Source: Hexactinellida sp. DTS-2022 (lineage: Eukaryota; Porifera; Hexactinellida). Taken from it: 64,000 nt of DNA. The stretch is from the NCBI GenBank assembly GCA_028753945.1, contig JAPNXP010000014.1:1612001-1676000 (forward strand), read 5' to 3'. A program made the translations under genes and the position numbers. This document shows positions 41,942-52,439 of this stretch, piece by piece; position 1 is the stretch's first letter; every line of letters starts with the position of its first letter. A model generated the notes under the pieces. It worked only from the letters and a program-made list of their open reading frames with translations. It did no database searches and had not been told where the DNA came from.

Positions 41942-43963
41942 TCAAAATGCAATCTCTATGTATAGAGCTAGAAACATTTCAATGCTGTGAGATAATTCTT
42001 TTCCAAAACATTTCCAAACCTGTATCAGATCATACTCCGAAATAATATATACACTCGCTATCAAACTCTTATAAACATCTGATAACACTTTTTGTGCATC
42101 ATTCACGGACTCTTCAACGTCTATTTTACCAGATATACATTGTGATACTAAATCTAGTTGGCATTTGAAGAAGTACTTTTCATTGATATTTTTTACATAA
42201 TGAACGAATAAATCTATTCCTGACTGCAACTGATGATTTGTTAATAAAATATCTTCATAGTATTTGTGGTTAATACAAATCCTTGCAAGATTAATATTTA
42301 GAAGAGCACATGTTTTTATGATATGGAGTTCTTTCGGTTGATAGTGATGAGGAGCATGTGTCATGAGGTAAGAGGCAATCAAGTAATTAGCAATTGCATC
42401 ACCTAGGAACATTAGTCTGTGGTAGCTTGGCGTGAATGAGTTAGTGATGTATGAATCATGTGTCAGTGCTTGTACAAGAGTATACGTAGCTTCGAGGGTC
42501 AATTCACTATCAATTTCGAGTTTTTCTTTAGCGAATAATGAATGTATGTCATGAAAATATTTCAAATATTCAGTGTAAGCTTCAACTGTCCAATAATTTG
42601 GTTTGTAATAGTTTGAATAAATATATTTAATGCAATCTTTTCCTTGTAGAAAAAAATCAAATGGATTAGCTAGAAAATCGTTGGGATTATACTTGAATTT
42701 TGTAGTGAGACCCCCAATTATTTCAGAGTCTAGTTCACGAACAACTGACATATAATCAAATTGGTAGAGAAATACGATAAAACTGGAAAGTCCATTGTTG
42801 GAAATAATAGTAGCTAACAGAGCCTCGAATGAATCAGCTATAGATTTATTGCTTAGTTCTTGGTGTGTGTAAACAGATGGGCTCAATGTCTGAGCGAAAC
42901 TCGAGAAATCAAAACTATTTTCTTCATTTGTTATTGAGTCTGATTTCTTTTGTTTTTGACTATGTTTGACGATAAATCCAGGTGGCGACCAATTTGTTCT
43001 AGGATTAAATTCCCGAGCGGAAAGATAATGAGGTAATTTCAGCTCTTCTCTAAGTGAAAGTTTCAAAAGAAGTGTGTTCTTAACTCGATGTGATAACACT
43101 GCTGATAATACGCCTTGATTCTCATTTGGGAATATCAAGAAAATATGATTGGCTACAATGAATGCCAGACAAGTGTCTCCGAAGAATTCCAATCGTTCTA
43201 AATTAAATCCTTCTTCGCATCTCTTTAACGTCAATGCAGTCAGACATGAGTTTAAAGGTACATCAAGTTTAAGATTCTGACATAATTCTAATACTAACAG
43301 AAGAGACTCTACTCTACGACAAATAGAAGGAATAGCGCTATATTCTGGCGTTAATAATCCGAGGAGAGGAATAGGAGTTAGGAGCTCCGGAAATGACAGA
43401 GTTTTCAAATTGTACAGCTCTGCTCCACTCTTTACTCTTGCTTTTGTTTTCAGAATTAGATTGGGTTCGTATCTCTTCAATCGATTTACTATTTTATTTG
43501 AAAAAGGAACTAATTTTAAAGCCACCTGTTTGGGATTGGTGAGATCGAACTGATGGTATTCCTTGAAGTATTCCTTATAACTAGATGCCCTGGAAATGTC
43601 AGGAGGAGGAGAATCTATAGTCGTGTTAGGCTCTGAACCAATTACACGTAAATAATTAGGTTTGTCGGAATTACTTGTCGGAATGTATTTCTTCTTTACA
43701 ATCATTCCTTTATAATAGTCACCATGTTGCTTTTTAGAAAATTCTTGTGTTAAATAAGGCCAATCTTTCAAATTATTGAGTAATTTAAAGTCAATACTAG
43801 TTTTATCAGCTCCATTTGTTGAGTATTCCAGATTAATTGGGACAATCAGATACCTTTTATTTGAGTTTTTGTAATCGTAATCTAGTGAATCGTTGTTACC
43901 TAGAATTAATTGGAAGAGAGTTGAGTTAAGGAGATAGTGGCGTGGGTTTATGTATATTATTAA
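41942..43963 (-). CDS. Dicer-like protein, nuclease half: platform end, PAZ, RNase IIIa, RNase IIIb
   Basis: The frame is open from 43963 to the stop at 41942. No ATG lies near its upstream end, so an upstream exon or a non-ATG start is needed. A plausible splice acceptor (pyrimidine-rich tract, then TTCTAG) ends at 43900. Residue numbers below count from the codon at 43769-43771. Upstream of it, RYLIVPINLEY and SIDFKLLNNL match the last strands of a Dicer platform. PAZ follows (about 20-150; FKEYHQFDLTNPKQ). RNase IIIa (about 160-335) has all four acidic residues: E195 and D199 in LEFFGD, D313 and E316 in ADSFEAL. RNase IIIb (about 425-600) keeps D458 and D565 but has M454 (RLMFLGD) and K568 (SDVYKSL) at the two glutamates equivalent to human E1705 and E1813. 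The protein stops about 20 residues after the last RNase III helix, with no dsRNA-binding domain. Confidence 0.87.
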   Translation of the reverse strand, partial: LIIYINPRHYLLNSTLFQLILGNNDSLDYDYKNSNKRYLIVPINLEYSTNGADKTSIDFKLLNNLKDWPYLTQEFSKKQHGDYYKGMIVKKKYIPTSNSDKPNYLRVIGSEPNTTIDSPPPDISRASSYKEYFKEYHQFDLTNPKQVALKLVPFSNKIVNRLKRYEPNLILKTKARVKSGAELYNLKTLSFPELLTPIPLLGLLTPEYSAIPSICRRVESLLLVLELCQNLKLDVPLNSCLTALTLKRCEEGFNLERLEFFGDTCLAFIVANHIFLIFPNENQGVLSAVLSHRVKNTLLLKLSLREELKLPHYLSAREFNPRTNWSPPGFIVKHSQKQKKSDSITNEENSFDFSSFAQTLSPSVYTHQELSNKSIADSFEALLATIISNNGLSSFIVFLYQFDYMSVVRELDSEIIGGLTTKFKYNPNDFLANPFDFFLQGKDCIKYIYSNYYKPNYWTVEAYTEYLKYFHDIHSLFAKEKLEIDSELTLEATYTLVQALTHDSYITNSFTPSYHRLMFLGDAIANYLIASYLMTHAPHHYQPKELHIIKTCALLNINLARICINHKYYEDILLTNHQLQSGIDLFVHYVKNINEKYFFKCQLDLVSQCISGKIDVEESVNDAQKVLSDVYKSLIASVYIISEYDLIQVWKCFGKELSHSIEMFLALYIEIAF

Positions 43964-43964
43964 T

Positions 43965-44764
43965 TAATGCAAAATACTTGTTTAAGCTTTCCAACTGTAC
44001 TTTGATACACTATCTATCGAATTCCGAAAGAAAATTTCGAATTGGACATTTTTTAACCTTTTTGAGGTCACCAAAGGTCAAAATCATAGTCTTATAAAAT
44101 ATTATGGCCATAGAGTAGTAAATAATTGTAAATACATGAAAAATGATATATTTTATTTTAAACACTCCTAGCTATACTTTGACATGGTATATATCCAATT
44201 CCGAAAGAAAAATTTGATTCGGAAATTTTCTTTACCTTTTTGACGTCACCAAAGGTCAAAATCACCGTCATTTTGAACAAATATATTCCGTTTGATTTTT
44301 CCGGGGAGTGACCTTTGTATAGCTCGCATATCTCAAAAAGTATAAGTCGTAGAAAAAAAAACTATCCCTCAAAAATGAGCCTTGTCAGTTGTTCTTGGGA
44401 TTTTGCCGTGTCGATTTTCAACTTTAATACAAAGTTTTAGAGTTAATAATTTTATAATGCCAAATTTCCAATAAAATCGAGTGATTATTTGAAAATCTAT
44501 AGAAAAAAAGAATCAAATCGATATCGAAAATTCTGTGTGGCAAAATCCCTTGTACTAATGTAGTAGAGTTAAACTTGCCCTATAATAGAACTTGCGCCAA
44601 ATAGAGTAAATAGCTAGAACTTTTATTGACTAGTATGGATTCACTATTAGGCTAAACTTAGACTATGAATTTCTAATTCCAATTTTTCGATTTTTGAAAT
44701 TCTGAGCATCTACGTCCTTCTTAGAATAACTAGTACTGTTCAATAATACAATAATATTTGGGGG
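43965..44764. other. Interval between the two Dicer-like blocks, with an internal tandem duplication
   Basis: Two diverged copies of about 130-190 bp (about 43985-44100 and 44170-44285) share TTCCGAAAGAAAA, ACCTTTTTGA-GTCACC and AAAGGTCAAAATCA. No coding exon with platform-like features is visible on the minus strand. It may be an intron or an intergenic gap. Confidence 0.6.
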
Positions 44765-47383
44765 TCATCGGGTGTTGAAAATCCACGCCTCTATCTCCTT
44801 AAATAAGTGAATATCATTCAGATCTGACTCTGAAAGAGCTACCTGTATAGGCTCTGTGAATTCAACTGTAGTCTGTCCGTAGTCAATTCGTTTGTTAATA
44901 TCGTTCAGTACTATGTTTGGTAGTGTATGTAGGTTGAGTGCAATGACAGAGAGGAAAGCAAATGACTTAAATAGGAATTTTGTACTTAAGTTTAGTTCTT
45001 CTTTTAGGAAATAAGACTGTAAGAATAGAGTTTCATTGGATTGGATTTGACTGCTTAGACAGTTGGCTACATTAATGGGATACAATTGGACTTCCTTCTC
45101 ATCATAATATTGGAGGGAAGATAATTTACTTTCACATTGTTTTATCCATTTAATTTTAGGGGTTAAATTCTCATTTAATTCTCCGGCTTTATATAATTCA
45201 ATGCAAATATGGTATGCTGCTAAACCTTTGGCACTTAATTTCGTATTCGACAACGGTATTTCTAAATTAAGATTTCTCACCATACAAGATGACTTCGGTA
45301 GAATAATCTCATATTTGTATTTTAAATACTCGTTGCCTGTAAAAAAATTGATCCGAGGGTACGTTTGTAGTCTGTAGATAGGTCTGTAGTTTGTGTACAT
45401 GTCAGAATCTCTGAAACTGACAAGAAATTGACAATACCATTCAAGTATTGAAATCGCATTTCGTTCAGTCAAAGGTCCCCAATATTTCAGTCTGTATCTA
45501 GATGTTTCTTCTGTTTCGTAAATATCACTCAATACATCTCTCGGAAGCAAATCCTTGACTAAAATATCTTTGTATGACAGTTCAATTTGCCCGTATTTTT
45601 GTACTCTTGTTATTAATTTATTCTTTTCTCGTTCACTACAGAGACACATAAATATACCATCGTTATCTACAATTCTACTACGAGTCATAGTAAAGTATGA
45701 AAAATCTGTTAGTTGATTAAATATTATTACCATAGTGGATCTTGGAAGATCAATGCCTTCCAAAAGACAATCATCAGTAATGAGCAAATTGAGTTCTCGT
45801 ATTCTGAACTTTTCAATAGCGTCATAATATATATCTTGTGTCGTAAAAGCGATTGAGTTTGGGTTCAAATCTTGGCTGAAAATGTGTTGACTTTTAATAC
45901 ATTTATATTCAGAGCTTATTTCAGCTAGCACATTCAAATAACGAGATAACAAAACAGCTGTTGTACGACTGTTAACGAATAGTATTGCACTGAATCGATC
46001 CTGGTTGCATCGAAGTTTAAGCTCGTTAATGAGAACTGTGAATTTCCCGGAAATATCATTCAATGTTGGTTTTATTGAAGTATTTCTAAGACATTGATTG
46101 GTATAATGTTGAAGAATCGAAATTAAATTGGCTATAGCATAAATAATTATTTGATTCTGATAGTTTTCCGTTGGAATACTTTTCAACTGTTCGAGATAGA
46201 TAAAAGATGTTTGAAAAGAACCCCAGTATCCAACCTCAGTCAAAACAGCATATATATCTGTCGATATGCAAATTAATGTGGTTAAGTCGGGGATTTGAAA
46301 ATGGGAAATTGAATAGTTAATAAAACCGTTATTTGATTTTGCTTCAAAACCCTGTAATTTGCAGGATGGAAAAGAGCTAATGGCTTTCAAAAAAACAATA
46401 AAACCATGCAGTTTTTCTGCGAATTTAATGTGTACCTCATTAAGTTTAACGTTAGGAAAAGGAAGAAATAAGTACGTGGGAAATCTCGTGTGCTTCCAAG
46501 ATTCTAATAGGCCCTCACTGGTTATTATTTTCGAATCGAATTGGTTGGATAATTTTGTGAAGTCTTCTGCCAATAACTCGATAGTTGGATTTGATATTTC
46601 ACATTTAATGAGACAAGATGACAAGCCGAGTATTCTTGGGAATCTATCATTAGCATTAAGGAGTTTAGCTTCATGATACATTTCCATTATTTGATTGTAA
46701 CAGTTTTCTTGTGTACAGTTGTAATATACATCATCAAACACGATTAAATTCAAGTCGGATATTTTGAGGAAAGAAGTGAGAAGTGAGTATAATGTTTGTA
46801 CTGCCATTAGCAACACGTGTGCATTTTCAATTACATCCTGAAAACTCTCTAATTTCCAGGAATCAACAGATTCTGTGAGGGTCGTAATGTGAAATATCTT
46901 TGGCAAATGAGAACGTAGATAATAATAATGTTGCGGTAGTAAATGAGGCGAACAAAGGAATAACGTGCGGCGAAAATTATTGCGTGTCAAAGTGGAGCCT
47001 GATTCTCCTTCGATTCTTTGAAAAAATGGACCAATGATTTCCTGGCATAATTCTCGGATAACTAACACTGTGGTGAATATTTTCCTTGATCCTCCATCTA
47101 GGAACAAAATAGAATTGGATTGTATAATCTTAGTGACAATTTCAGTTTGGTAATGACTCTCTTCGCTGGCTGTATTCTCAATATGTCTGTGCATGTGGGA
47201 GTTTGTAAGTACAATGTGTTGGGGAACAATATCATCGATGTTGTTTGAACTGTTTTCTAACTCTTCTGGACTCGATAGTCTGTCAATTGTAATAAGACCA
47301 CTAAGTCTGTCAGTTAATGGACTTTCTAAATCTAGCTCATTGTCCCAGTCCTCTGTGGGAGTGAAGTATTGCACACTTTCCAT
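44765..47383 (-). CDS. Dicer-like protein, helicase half: degenerate helicase, DUF283, platform
   Basis: The ATG at 47383 gives 872 residues. The frame is open a little further to 47437, but without another ATG. Numbers below count from the 47437 codon. The order matches the N-terminal part of Dicer: DExD/H helicase (about 95-300), helicase C (about 440-640), DUF283 (about 660-770) and platform (about 780-890). The ATPase motifs are degenerate. The Walker A position reads DGGSRKI (114-120) instead of the usual TGSGKT. The DECH position reads FDDVYY (D235, D236, V237, Y238). The motif VI region reads TRSRIVD instead of QxxGRAR. LLITDDCLLEGIDLPRSTMV still marks the C-terminal lobe. The frame ends after LNDIHLFKEIEAW, equivalent to the end of the platform. 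This edge is also encoded in the block downstream. ATP hydrolysis is unlikely; a scaffold role is possible. Confidence 0.85.
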   Translation of the reverse strand: MESVQYFTPTEDWDNELDLESPLTDRLSGLITIDRLSSPEELENSSNNIDDIVPQHIVLTNSHMHRHIENTASEESHYQTEIVTKIIQSNSILFLDGGSRKIFTTVLVIRELCQEIIGPFFQRIEGESGSTLTRNNFRRTLFLCSPHLLPQHYYYLRSHLPKIFHITTLTESVDSWKLESFQDVIENAHVLLMAVQTLYSLLTSFLKISDLNLIVFDDVYYNCTQENCYNQIMEMYHEAKLLNANDRFPRILGLSSCLIKCEISNPTIELLAEDFTKLSNQFDSKIITSEGLLESWKHTRFPTYLFLPFPNVKLNEVHIKFAEKLHGFIVFLKAISSFPSCKLQGFEAKSNNGFINYSISHFQIPDLTTLICISTDIYAVLTEVGYWGSFQTSFIYLEQLKSIPTENYQNQIIIYAIANLISILQHYTNQCLRNTSIKPTLNDISGKFTVLINELKLRCNQDRFSAILFVNSRTTAVLLSRYLNVLAEISSEYKCIKSQHIFSQDLNPNSIAFTTQDIYYDAIEKFRIRELNLLITDDCLLEGIDLPRSTMVIIFNQLTDFSYFTMTRSRIVDNDGIFMCLCSEREKNKLITRVQKYGQIELSYKDILVKDLLPRDVLSDIYETEETSRYRLKYWGPLTERNAISILEWYCQFLVSFRDSDMYTNYRPIYRLQTYPRINFFTGNEYLKYKYEIILPKSSCMVRNLNLEIPLSNTKLSAKGLAAYHICIELYKAGELNENLTPKIKWIKQCESKLSSLQYYDEKEVQLYPINVANCLSSQIQSNETLFLQSYFLKEELNLSTKFLFKSFAFLSVIALNLHTLPNIVLNDINKRIDYGQTTVEFTEPIQVALSESDLNDIHLFKEIEAWIFNTR

Positions 47384-48229
47384 ATGGTTAACTATACTAA
47401 AATTATAAATACAGTGAACTCTCGTTAATACGAACACTAAGAGACAATCGAGAAAATTTATATTTCAGGAAATTTGTATTAACCGGAATCATTTGCATGC
47501 ATCTGCGTAGACTAGGGGAATTAAACGTTATACTCCTTTACCGAAATTTCTACCAAAACTATTCGTACCGATCAATAATTTCTACGTTCATTTTGTCATG
47601 CACCAACATTTCAATAGAATATCATACTAAATTGGGTTTCAATATGATGAAACTCATAAATCAGGGTTGATAATTTTATAAAATTATTGTATTTTAAATT
47701 TTTGAGGTGTTAACCAGATAATGAGCTTATTAAATATTTGTTTTTGTTTTCCAAAAATTGTGACAGCTTGAATGCAGTTTTGAATTCTACATGCCATTTG
47801 TGGCACACATTATTGATTGATACGAATATTTTTGGTAGGTGATTGTACATAAATATAAATTGAACTTTTAGAAAATAATTCTGCAGAATTATTGGTATAC
47901 ATTTCTTAGTTTAAATAAGTTTCAATCAACTTATGCATAATATAGCAATATAATGAATAAAATTATTATCTCAAATATCATCCACACAGAGACATTACAA
48001 TCTATAATTACGTTTGAATATTACAGTGGATTATTTGTTCATTTCTATTAGCAGTCTTGCTTTTGGTTATGAACAAATTGACTTAACCTTGTATCATGTT
48101 TGTTTGGTTTATATGTGGAAGCGACTCTTTTAACGCAGTCGACTTAATTGATACACCAGTTAATCAGAGCAATCATCAAGAAACCAATGTATGCTAATAT
48201 ACTGTTTGAAGCCAGTGCTCCTTAACCTG
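47384..48229. other. Upstream flank of the helicase-half gene
   Basis: CAGTGAACTCTCGTTAATAC preceded by TA at 47410-47411 looks like a solitary pogo-type terminus just upstream of the start codon. No matching right end was found. The remainder is AT-rich and featureless. Confidence 0.5.
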
Positions 48230-48833
48230 GGCCCGTATCCACTAAGAAGTTAAGTACGTACTTAGTACTTAAGTACTAAGTATGTACTTAAGTCGTATTC
48301 ATAAGATTGGTATTCACTAAGATTTAAGTGTGATACTTAAGTACATACTTAAGTACAAAACTTAAGTAACCTACTAAGTTTACTTAACTTATAAGAATAT
48401 TCTTTTATTGACTCTTAGACTTTGGTGTTTAATTAGAACATTGTATTAGATTTCTAGTAGTACTTGCTTTACTTTAGGGGAAGTTTATGATTCTATTTTC
48501 AACATTTATTACAATTGGTTGTTGTTTTCTAAAAGTCTGTTTTTTCTCAAGCACAAAAATTACAGGAACTTCATTGAGAATATTCTTTTTAAAGTTAAAA
48601 GAATACAGCAAGCTATTACAATAGCATTCCATCACTAATATGCTATGCTATTAAATATAATTCAATAAATATAATTCAATTTCGTACTTAAGTACGTACT
48701 TAGTTAAGTATGTACTTAAGTACAACAATATTTCTAAGTGAATACGACTTGATGTACTTAACTAAGTACGTACTTAGTAACTTAAGTATATACTTAGTAC
48801 TTAAGTACTAAGTAATCTTAGTGAATACGGGCC
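48230..48833. mobile_element. Harbinger-type MITE, 3-bp duplication CTG
   Basis: The ends are GGCCCGTATCCACTAAG and the inverted CTTAGTGAATACGGGCC. CTG is present at 48227-48229 and 48834-48836. The subterminal regions are dense in TTAAGTACGTACTTAG units in both orientations, like the CTTAGTTTTTACTTAG units of the autonomous element at 10358-13368, which also has GGCC-xTATTCACTAA termini. No coding. It could be mobilised by a related transposase. Confidence 0.85.
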
Positions 48834-48836
48834 CTG

Positions 48837-49390
48837 GGATAAATATTAAATTTGTATAATTGGTTAAATATACCTCGCGTGTAATATATAAACTATTCGA
48901 ATTAAACATCGAACAACAGAGAAAATTGAAATATTTAGAAGTGAAAGATTCAATGCATGACTGGAAAAGAGATTAATAAAACTGAAAAATATGCAGCTTT
49001 CACAATACATAAATCAATCATTGTACATTATTTTCACATAGATATATTTCACGTTATTCAATGTATATTTTCAACTAATAAGTACATATTTTTTGTGTAA
49101 TACATGAAGCAAGTAACAGTATAATACGTTATATGCGAAATAACGGAGAGACAGTTGTGTAATTTGAATACACTATCTTCCATTGTTAAACCCACTATAG
49201 TACTATTTTCAATGGGAAAATTTTGGGTGTCGAATACTTTTGTCCGGGTAGTGTAGAAGACTACTATTAAATCAGCTAGATACTCTATATTAAATCAAAT
49301 ACAACTAACTAGTTGTGGTAGCCTACTAACTGCAGCACTTAACTATTGATCATGACTCACCCTTCCCTAATAAGATTAGGCTAGATTACC
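48837..49390. other. AT-rich stretch, no feature recognised
   Basis: Contains no frame or repeat I can support. TTTTGTCCGGGTAGTGTA near 49235-49253 resembles an isolated transposon end. Confidence 0.4.
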
Positions 49391-51490
49391 GTCCGCTATT
49401 CCTCTTCATTACAACAGCGGATCTCTAAATCGTAGGGGTTTCCTCCGGTCCCGAGTTGACCTTCTTAGAGGTGCGGGGCCTTGGTCTCCAGATAAGCTCT
49501 CCATTTGATCCCCATCGCTTGGAGATGTTTCTGATGTATCTCCAGGATCTTCCTTCCCCAGACTAGATAGTTCGTCCGAGCCCGGAAGCTCCTCTATCAC
49601 GCTACTCTGAGGGACAGGAGGTATCTTCTTGCATCTATTAATGTGAACCACTGATTTGCGTCCAGTATTGGTACATTGTACATACAGGTTTACACCTTTT
49701 CTCTCCATTACCAACCAGGGTCCTTTGTACATGGGTTCGAGTGCATCCATTCGTGCCTTATCCTCGATGAGCACCCAATCTCCTAGTATTATATCACTAT
49801 GTGATTTCCCTCTATCGCAAGACCTTTTCATATTTGCTTGTGCCAACTCTGTATTCTCTCGAGCCTGATCATGGAATGCACTGTTCCTCGCTGAAACCCA
49901 TTGAGAATAAACTTCCTTGTCCGGTTGTCCATCTTCCTTCTGTTCTAGATAAGTCCAAGCATCCACGGGTGTACGTAAGGGTGTCCCGTACATCAGCTGA
50001 TGCGGTGAAAATCCAGTGCTAGAGTTAGGCTGTCCATTGCATACAAACGTAACTTCCTGTAACAGCGCTGGCCAATTGGTTTTCTCTATATGTCTGTCCT
50101 CCAGAAGGCACCTTAGAGTTTGCTTGAAGGTTTGTACAGTTCGCTCAGCCTGGCCGTCCCCTTCCGGGTGATAGGGAGATGACCTTCGTTTTTCTATACC
50201 CATTCGATCACACCATTCCCGAATACGGCCCCCGTCTACATTTTCTCCTTGGTCTGAAAGCACTATCACTGGATAGCCATGGCGTCTACACCACCCGTGC
50301 TCGAGTCGAGTGCCATTTCAATTGACTCAGCTTCCTGGTTGTGCGTTGGGTAAGCTTCCATATGCTTACTAAAAAGATCTACCATTATCAGTACATATCG
50401 GAAACCATCTGATGACCAGGGTAAGGTAGGTATATCGTACACCACCATTGCTCTTGGGAACTGGAAAGGAACCTTAAGCGGGCATAGTGGTTCCTTAGTT
50501 CCTGAAGCGCGTTTATTTCGCTGACATACAAGACATTTCGCACAAAAGTCCCCAATCTCTGTTGATTCCCAAATATGTCCGCTGGACACCCGAATGCGTT
50601 TCGCAGTGCACCCTTGATATTATCGAGTCACGAAGAGTTGGTGTACTACTATGCATTTACACCTCAGTAGTAAGCCAACCACAATTCGCTGACTCTTTAA
50701 TTGTCCACCAGTTACCACCCCGTTATCTCTCAATTGGATAACAACTCTTGAAATAACTGGGTCACTCCTCTGACCCACTCATGATATCCATATGCCCGGA
50801 GACGACAATGCATACACATGCCTCTCGAAGTACTCTTGATCGTCATCCACCTCCTGGTCCGATTCAGTAGGCATTCGACTAAGATAGTCTGCTGCCACGT
50901 TTAGCTCGCCTTTCCTATACTGGATTTCATAATTCAGACTCTCAAGTTCCATTATCCATCGAGCGAATTTACCCCTGGGATCACGCTGTCTTCTCATCCA
51001 TTGCAATGAGTTATGATCGGAGAGGAATACGACCTTTTCGGCTGCATCGAGATACTTCCGCCACTTTCGTGAAGCTGCCACAATGGCCCATGCTTCCAAC
51101 TCGCTCGCGGAATAGTTCCGTTGTGTCGTACTTAGCTTGGACGAAAAAAACGCAATTGGCTTACGCTTTCCACCCTGGTCTATCTGAGTTAGCACACCCC
51201 CAACTGCTACTTTCGACGCATCCACCTCCACGTAGAATGTCCGATCCCATTGTGGATATGCGAGCGTAATTGCATTGGTTGCTAGGGCATCTCTCATTGA
51301 ACGGAAACCCTCCTCACACTCCGAATTCCATTGCTACTGACAATCTCCACGAGTAAGATTGTATAAAGGAGAGGCAACTTGGGCAACATTGGGGAGAAAC
51401 TCACGATAGTAATTCACCAGACCAAGAAAAGCTTTCAACTGTCGTAGGGAGGATGGTCTCTCCTGAATTTTATCTTCTCAACTAGACGCG
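49391..51490 (-). pseudogene. Ty3/gypsy retrotransposon pol relic (RT end, RNase H, integrase)
   Basis: On the minus strand, the end of the reverse transcriptase (LKAFLGLVNYYREFLPNVAQ, with a stop after TRGDCQ) leads into RNase H. The RNase H segment (50779-51297) has FYVEVDASKVAVGGVL, SASELEAW and LSDHNSLQWM. The integrase (50589 to 49409) has a CLVCQRNKRAS zinc-binding end, VDLFSKHMEAYP, SDQGENVDGG and SPYHPEGDGQAERTVQTF, so the D-D-E core is recognisable. A basic C-terminus follows. Frameshifts lie near 50270 and 50600-50780, and 5' sequences (gag, protease, most of RT) are absent. I found no LTRs. The fragment is richer in G+C than its flanks. It is inactive. Confidence 0.9.
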
Positions 51491-51736
51491 GCAATGGGAG
51501 ATGACCTTCAGACTAAGACTAAGTCATTGTCATTGTTATAGGTTCTGATTTTGTTACTAGCTAATTATGGAAATTTTAGAGTGTGTCCTACCATAAAATT
51601 GGCAACGAACAGTAGCCTTACTTTTAAATGTAGGTGTAATAATGGAAATAATGACAATAATGACAATATTCGTGCGGGAGTGAAATCTGACGCGGGCGGT
51701 GGAGCTGAAACAAGATTCCAACAAACAGTGGCTATA

Positions 51737-51923
51737 CAGTGGAGCCTCCCATAACGGACACTCCAAATAGCGGACGACCTCTCAATAAAGGACAACCCTC
51801 GTGGCACGGATTTATTTATTTAGCATATGTCTAATAGAAAAGCAACCTCTAAATAGCGGACAACCTCTAAATAACGGACAACGGTTCCGGTCCCAAGGTG
51901 TCCGTTGTTCAGAGGCTCTACTG
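51737..51923. mobile_element. pogo-like MITE with TA duplication
   Basis: The ends are CAGTGGAGCCTCCCATAACG and the inverted CAGAGGCTCTACTG, with TA at 51735-51736 and 51924-51925. Internal repeats of CTCTAAATAGCGGACAACC occur several times. Confidence 0.88.
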
Positions 51924-51939
51924 TAGATGTATTTATTTG

Positions 51940-52365
51940 TCTGTTCCGAGTTGATTGAAGAAACTTGTCAGTTTCCAAGTGTGATTTTGGCATATAGGCG
52001 TAACTTTTGGCACCCGCCAGCAAGTCGAGGTTTTCACACAAAATTTATACACCTCGACAAGTTATGACGTCATTATCACATTTCGAGAACCCTGAAAATT
52101 CACTTAATCGCACATGATTCGCGCCCTCTAAGAGGTAAAATCTGAAAATTTAATAGAACATGTACATTATTGATGCGGATATGTTGGTCACAACAGATTG
52201 CCAATATGCTTACTCATTACCGCATGATGACGTAATCATTAAAATTTCAAATTTTTAAATTTGTCTATTTAGGCCTATTCACACTTTATAATCAATGTTA
52301 TATTTATATAAACCACACACCAACCGCGAAGAGACCTAGCAAACGAAGCGCGCTAGTTTAATATT
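51940..52365. repeat. Dispersed repeat, inverse copy of 38665-39085
   Basis: Reads in reverse order TTTGGCATATAGGCGTAAC, ACCTCGACAAGTTATGACGT, AATTTAATAGAACATGTACA, GATGACGTAATCATTAAAAT, CCACACACCAACCGCGAAG and GAAGCGCGCTAG. TTGTCTGTTCCGAGTTGATTGAAG at its start is shared with 60640-60663. Confidence 0.85.
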
Positions 52366-52439
52366 AAAGCAGAAGAAAATTGTTCGCAGTGTAGACCTGA
52401 TCCTGCAGCCAGTTACTGTTTTCTCCCTAAAATGAGCCC

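Noticed and set aside
41942-47437. One ordinary Dicer gene interrupted by a single intron
   Set aside because: Not excluded, but not adopted: the platform edge seems present in both blocks, the helicase block ends in its own stop after a complete platform, and I could not find a donor in matching phase for the 43900 acceptor.
47384-47437. Upstream start of the helicase-half protein at 47437
   Set aside because: The codon there is GTG, and the sequence overlaps a pogo-like terminus. The first ATG, at 47383, is the more credible start.
49391-51490. Endogenous retrovirus with envelope
   Set aside because: Only RT end, RNase H and integrase of a gypsy-type element are seen. There is no envelope-like frame and no LTR pair, and the frames are broken.
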